Part shown: positions 61,783 to 64,000 of the stretch, one piece after another
How the letters are laid out: every line of letters begins with the position of its first letter
How positions within the stretch are numbered: position 1 is the stretch's first letter
Assembly: GCA_947652605.1 (NCBI GenBank)
Contig: OX393579.1
Coordinates: 558,001 to 622,000, forward strand
Direction of reading: 5' to 3'
Length of the DNA stretch: 64,000 bases
Source of the DNA: Elmis aenea
Lineage: Eukaryota > Arthropoda > Insecta > Coleoptera > Elmidae
Notes under the pieces: generated by a model
Told to the model about the DNA's origin: nothing
The model's database searches: none
The model's input: the letters and a program-made list of their open reading frames with translations, nothing else
Position numbers and translations under genes: made by a program

Positions 61783-63701
61783 GATCGCCGTCTTTTGCGC
61801 CACTCAACCAGCCACCTTCGGGAAACAGCAAGACATTATACAACATGGTTTTGGTTTTTTTCGTAAGATTTATCATCGACATTTTCCATCGTTCCGTGTC
61901 TGCCTTGCACTGCGACATCCTGTGCTGGTGCGCGACTTTTTCAGTGAACTGCGCGTTCTCGTGTAGATCCTCTGGAGGTAACGGCCTCGATTTCAATTGT
62001 TTAAACCAGACATTAAAAGCGTCGTGAGCGTCCAAGTACAATTTAAAGCCTAAATGTTCACGTATTACTTGATTAATTTCCAGTGTCAGTTCGCCTTCCG
62101 ATAAAATTTGATCTACGGAATCTGCAGGTATTTTATTGTGAGCTAATTGGGCGGCGTCGAGTTTGCCGAGCGTTATAAACGTGGATATCAACATGTTGCT
62201 CTGTATTAGAGCTTCGAGTCGTTGAGAATCGTAAATCAGGAGCCAATCCAGTGCTGATATTTTAAGTTTGTCTGGTTCGGATAGCTTGGGCTGGAATTAA
62301 ATCAGTATGCGTTAATATCTGTAAAAAATCGATGAAGGAAAAACAAAAGCCAAAATTTTTTCGGAAGAATCGGAAAACCAAATAAAATTAATATGAGTTT
62401 GGAAGAACTTCCACAAAACCAGAGGTAAGAAAAAGGCAAGATTAAAACTTCATAAATGCGGGTTTTAAGGTTCTAGTGAGTTTTTCCATACCTGTAAATC
62501 TCCGTAACCCCTAATTTCGTGTGGTCGATTTCTCATGTTTGTTACAACTCGTTTCGTAATTTCGTGTGTGTTCAAGCCGCAATCTTCTGCGAAGCCAAGG
62601 GCTTCCTTTCTCATTTCGTTGTCCAATATCCTTTCCAAATACGACGCGTACAAATGGATCTGATTTTGTGGCCCCATTTTGCTCACGTAAAACGCAACTA
62701 ACTGGGTCTCGTTCATCTCGCACAGGCGTTGTATGTACCTAACACAGAAAAATATTGTCTGTTGGAAAAAGTGAGCCAATATACGGATATTAGAACAAAC
62801 TAAATTAGTTCTTACATTTCCAGCACGTTTTCCACTGTATCCCTCTTCTGTATTCGTCCAATTTGTTCGAAAAACAACAGCAAATGTGAAAGAAACCGCA
62901 AGAACTGTGTCGCTACCAGCGGTTGATCGATCCATTCCTCCACAGCTTCCAGTAACTTATTTATATCATCGAGAATTATATACTTTTGAACAATATAATC
63001 CGGTTTCGAAGATTCCGCACGTACCAAAGAATTTTTAGAAGCCTCCAGCTTGTTAAAAATATCGTTCAGTGACATCCTGAAATAAACAATCCGTCAAGAT
63101 CAATTGATTACTGTTTTTTTTGTACGTACTTGTTAGCCCAATAATCTGGTGGTAGAGGTTCGTAGTCTTTTATAATCATATCACGAATTTCCGATTCTAC
63201 ACGAACGTCCACAATCACTTTCATGTATGCCCATAAATAATCTTCCCAGTTGTTACAGACAGACAGAAGCGTTTCTAGGTTTCCGCAGAGGGTTGCCATT
63301 GCTGCTTTTTCGTAAACATTCAGATAGTCCTGAAAAAATAATTACAATAAAACAACCCATTCTTCATTTTGTAACTTTTAAAGGATAATTAAAGATTAAA
63401 TTTTAATTTATATATGAATAAACAATGGGCATATTTCCATTAATTTATTCAACAACAGCTAAGTAATAATTACTTGTTGGCAATATGTGTAAGCCATTTT
63501 CTTCCATATATCTCTATTTTCATTTCCTTCAGTCGGCTGAGTTACTCGTCTTTCCTCTACCATTATTGCTCCATCACCGTTTTGGTAAGCAGAAATTTCT
63601 TGCTCCATATTTTCGTCAATCAAAGTCATGTTAGGGTCGTGATATAGGCGCCAGCCTTCGTAAAGTGCCGCCCTCCATGCATGCCCACTGTGACAACACA
63701 A
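61489..63701 (-). CDS. Nup107: Nuclear pore protein Nup107, C-terminal part
   Basis: Partial gene running off the right edge. Exons visible: complement(join(61489-61596, 61655-62290, 62492-62738, 62816-63076, 63130-63329, 63474-63701)), about 559 aa. The first visible exon has CCHSGHAWRAALYEGWRLYHDPN and NRDIWKKMAYTYCQQ; the next NNWEDYLWAYMKVIVD; then MYIQRLCEMNETQLVAFYVSKM; these are Nup107 signatures. The last exon (VYSREKLGEILGRLSESSFA...) joins in phase 0 after LGLYT and restores the expected C-terminus. Nup107 belongs to the Y-complex scaffold of the nuclear pore, binding Nup133 through this region. The last exon lies inside a duplicated segment whose other copy sits beyond a retrotransposon; the gene itself looks intact. 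Confidence 0.93.
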
Positions 63702-64000
63702 CTAAAAAACAAAGATATTTATTTCAAATCGTTTTGTAACTGTTTAAACTATAAATTATGAAGAATTCAATGGAATTGCTACAGTTAATTTTTAATAATA
63801 GAGCAAAATAAAGTTAATTCGGAAAAATTAATACAGCTAACAAAATTGGTGCGTGTTGGGTGATCTAACTTTTATTATTACAATAATAATGCATAAACAA
63901 TTTCATATTTGATTGTCGTGCATGTTTATCAACACGTGTTAATTCTATTCATGGATAAACGCACTTCTAATATTTTTATATGTAACAATATCATAAAAAC
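63702..64000. other. Nup107 intron at the right edge
   Basis: Sequence upstream (on the minus strand) of the acceptor at 63702-63703; AT-rich, no exon recognised before the window ends. Confidence 0.6.

Noticed and set aside
1..64000. CRISPR arrays, bacterial operons, tRNA or rRNA genes
   Set aside because: I saw no spaced direct-repeat arrays, no recognisable tRNA cloverleaf or rRNA sequence; all supported genes are spliced eukaryotic genes or transposons. A dedicated tRNA scan was not possible here.

Overview
This window is nuclear DNA from an insect. It is AT-rich, has GT-AG introns (many only 51-60 bp), and its proteins are typical of insects: a pickpocket DEG/ENaC subunit, a NRF-6-like acyltransferase, Dmrt93B, and bifunctional LKR/SDH. 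A beetle is my best guess from gene content and intron style, but the sequence does not prove the order. Nothing points to bacteria, a virus or an organelle. All gene models below were spliced by hand: reading frame was checked across every junction and conserved family motifs were used to place the splice sites.

Layout. 1-691 (+): C-terminal exons of a class C GPCR. 1322-3299 (+): SLC18-type vesicular amine transporter. 4791-6061 (-): Dmrt93B-type doublesex-related factor. 8619-11172 (-): pickpocket channel. 12700-19096 (-): nose-resistant-to-fluoxetine acyltransferase. 19617-23313 (+): lysine-ketoglutarate reductase/saccharopine dehydrogenase. 24258-25957 (+): midnolin/stuxnet. 27253-29479 (+): NPRL3 of GATOR1, with an apparent frameshift near its end. 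30054-39960 (+): Vps15/PIK3R4. 42017-42283 and 44122-44337 (-): two small secreted proteins that share a C-terminal motif. 46232-47023 (-): Sec20/BNIP1 SNARE. 47484-49133 (-): single-exon hexosaminidase D. 49965-57455 (+): attractin/distracted. 61489-63701 (-): C-terminal part of Nup107, running off the right edge.

These genes are not an operon. Several do share endomembrane and nutrient themes (Vps15 in PI3P synthesis and autophagy, NPRL3 in amino-acid sensing to TORC1, Sec20 in Golgi-ER fusion, LKR/SDH in lysine breakdown, midnolin in proteasomal turnover), but I see no evidence that their linkage is functional.

Mobile DNA lies in introns and gene ends. It includes a foldback element with (TTAGG)n arms in the SLC18 gene. 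A TA-flanked terminal-inverted-repeat family has two copies, in introns of Vps15 and attractin, and each copy carries a 313-bp imperfect palindrome. Nested insertions occur in two Vps15 introns, and a fused dimer MITE lies near Sec20. A 5'-truncated non-LTR retrotransposon at the 3' end of Nup107 is flanked by direct repeats of about 487 bp that contain the last Nup107 exon. The most novel items are that long flanking duplication, the pair of secreted mini-proteins, and the palindrome-bearing repeat family. I found no clear new multi-gene system.
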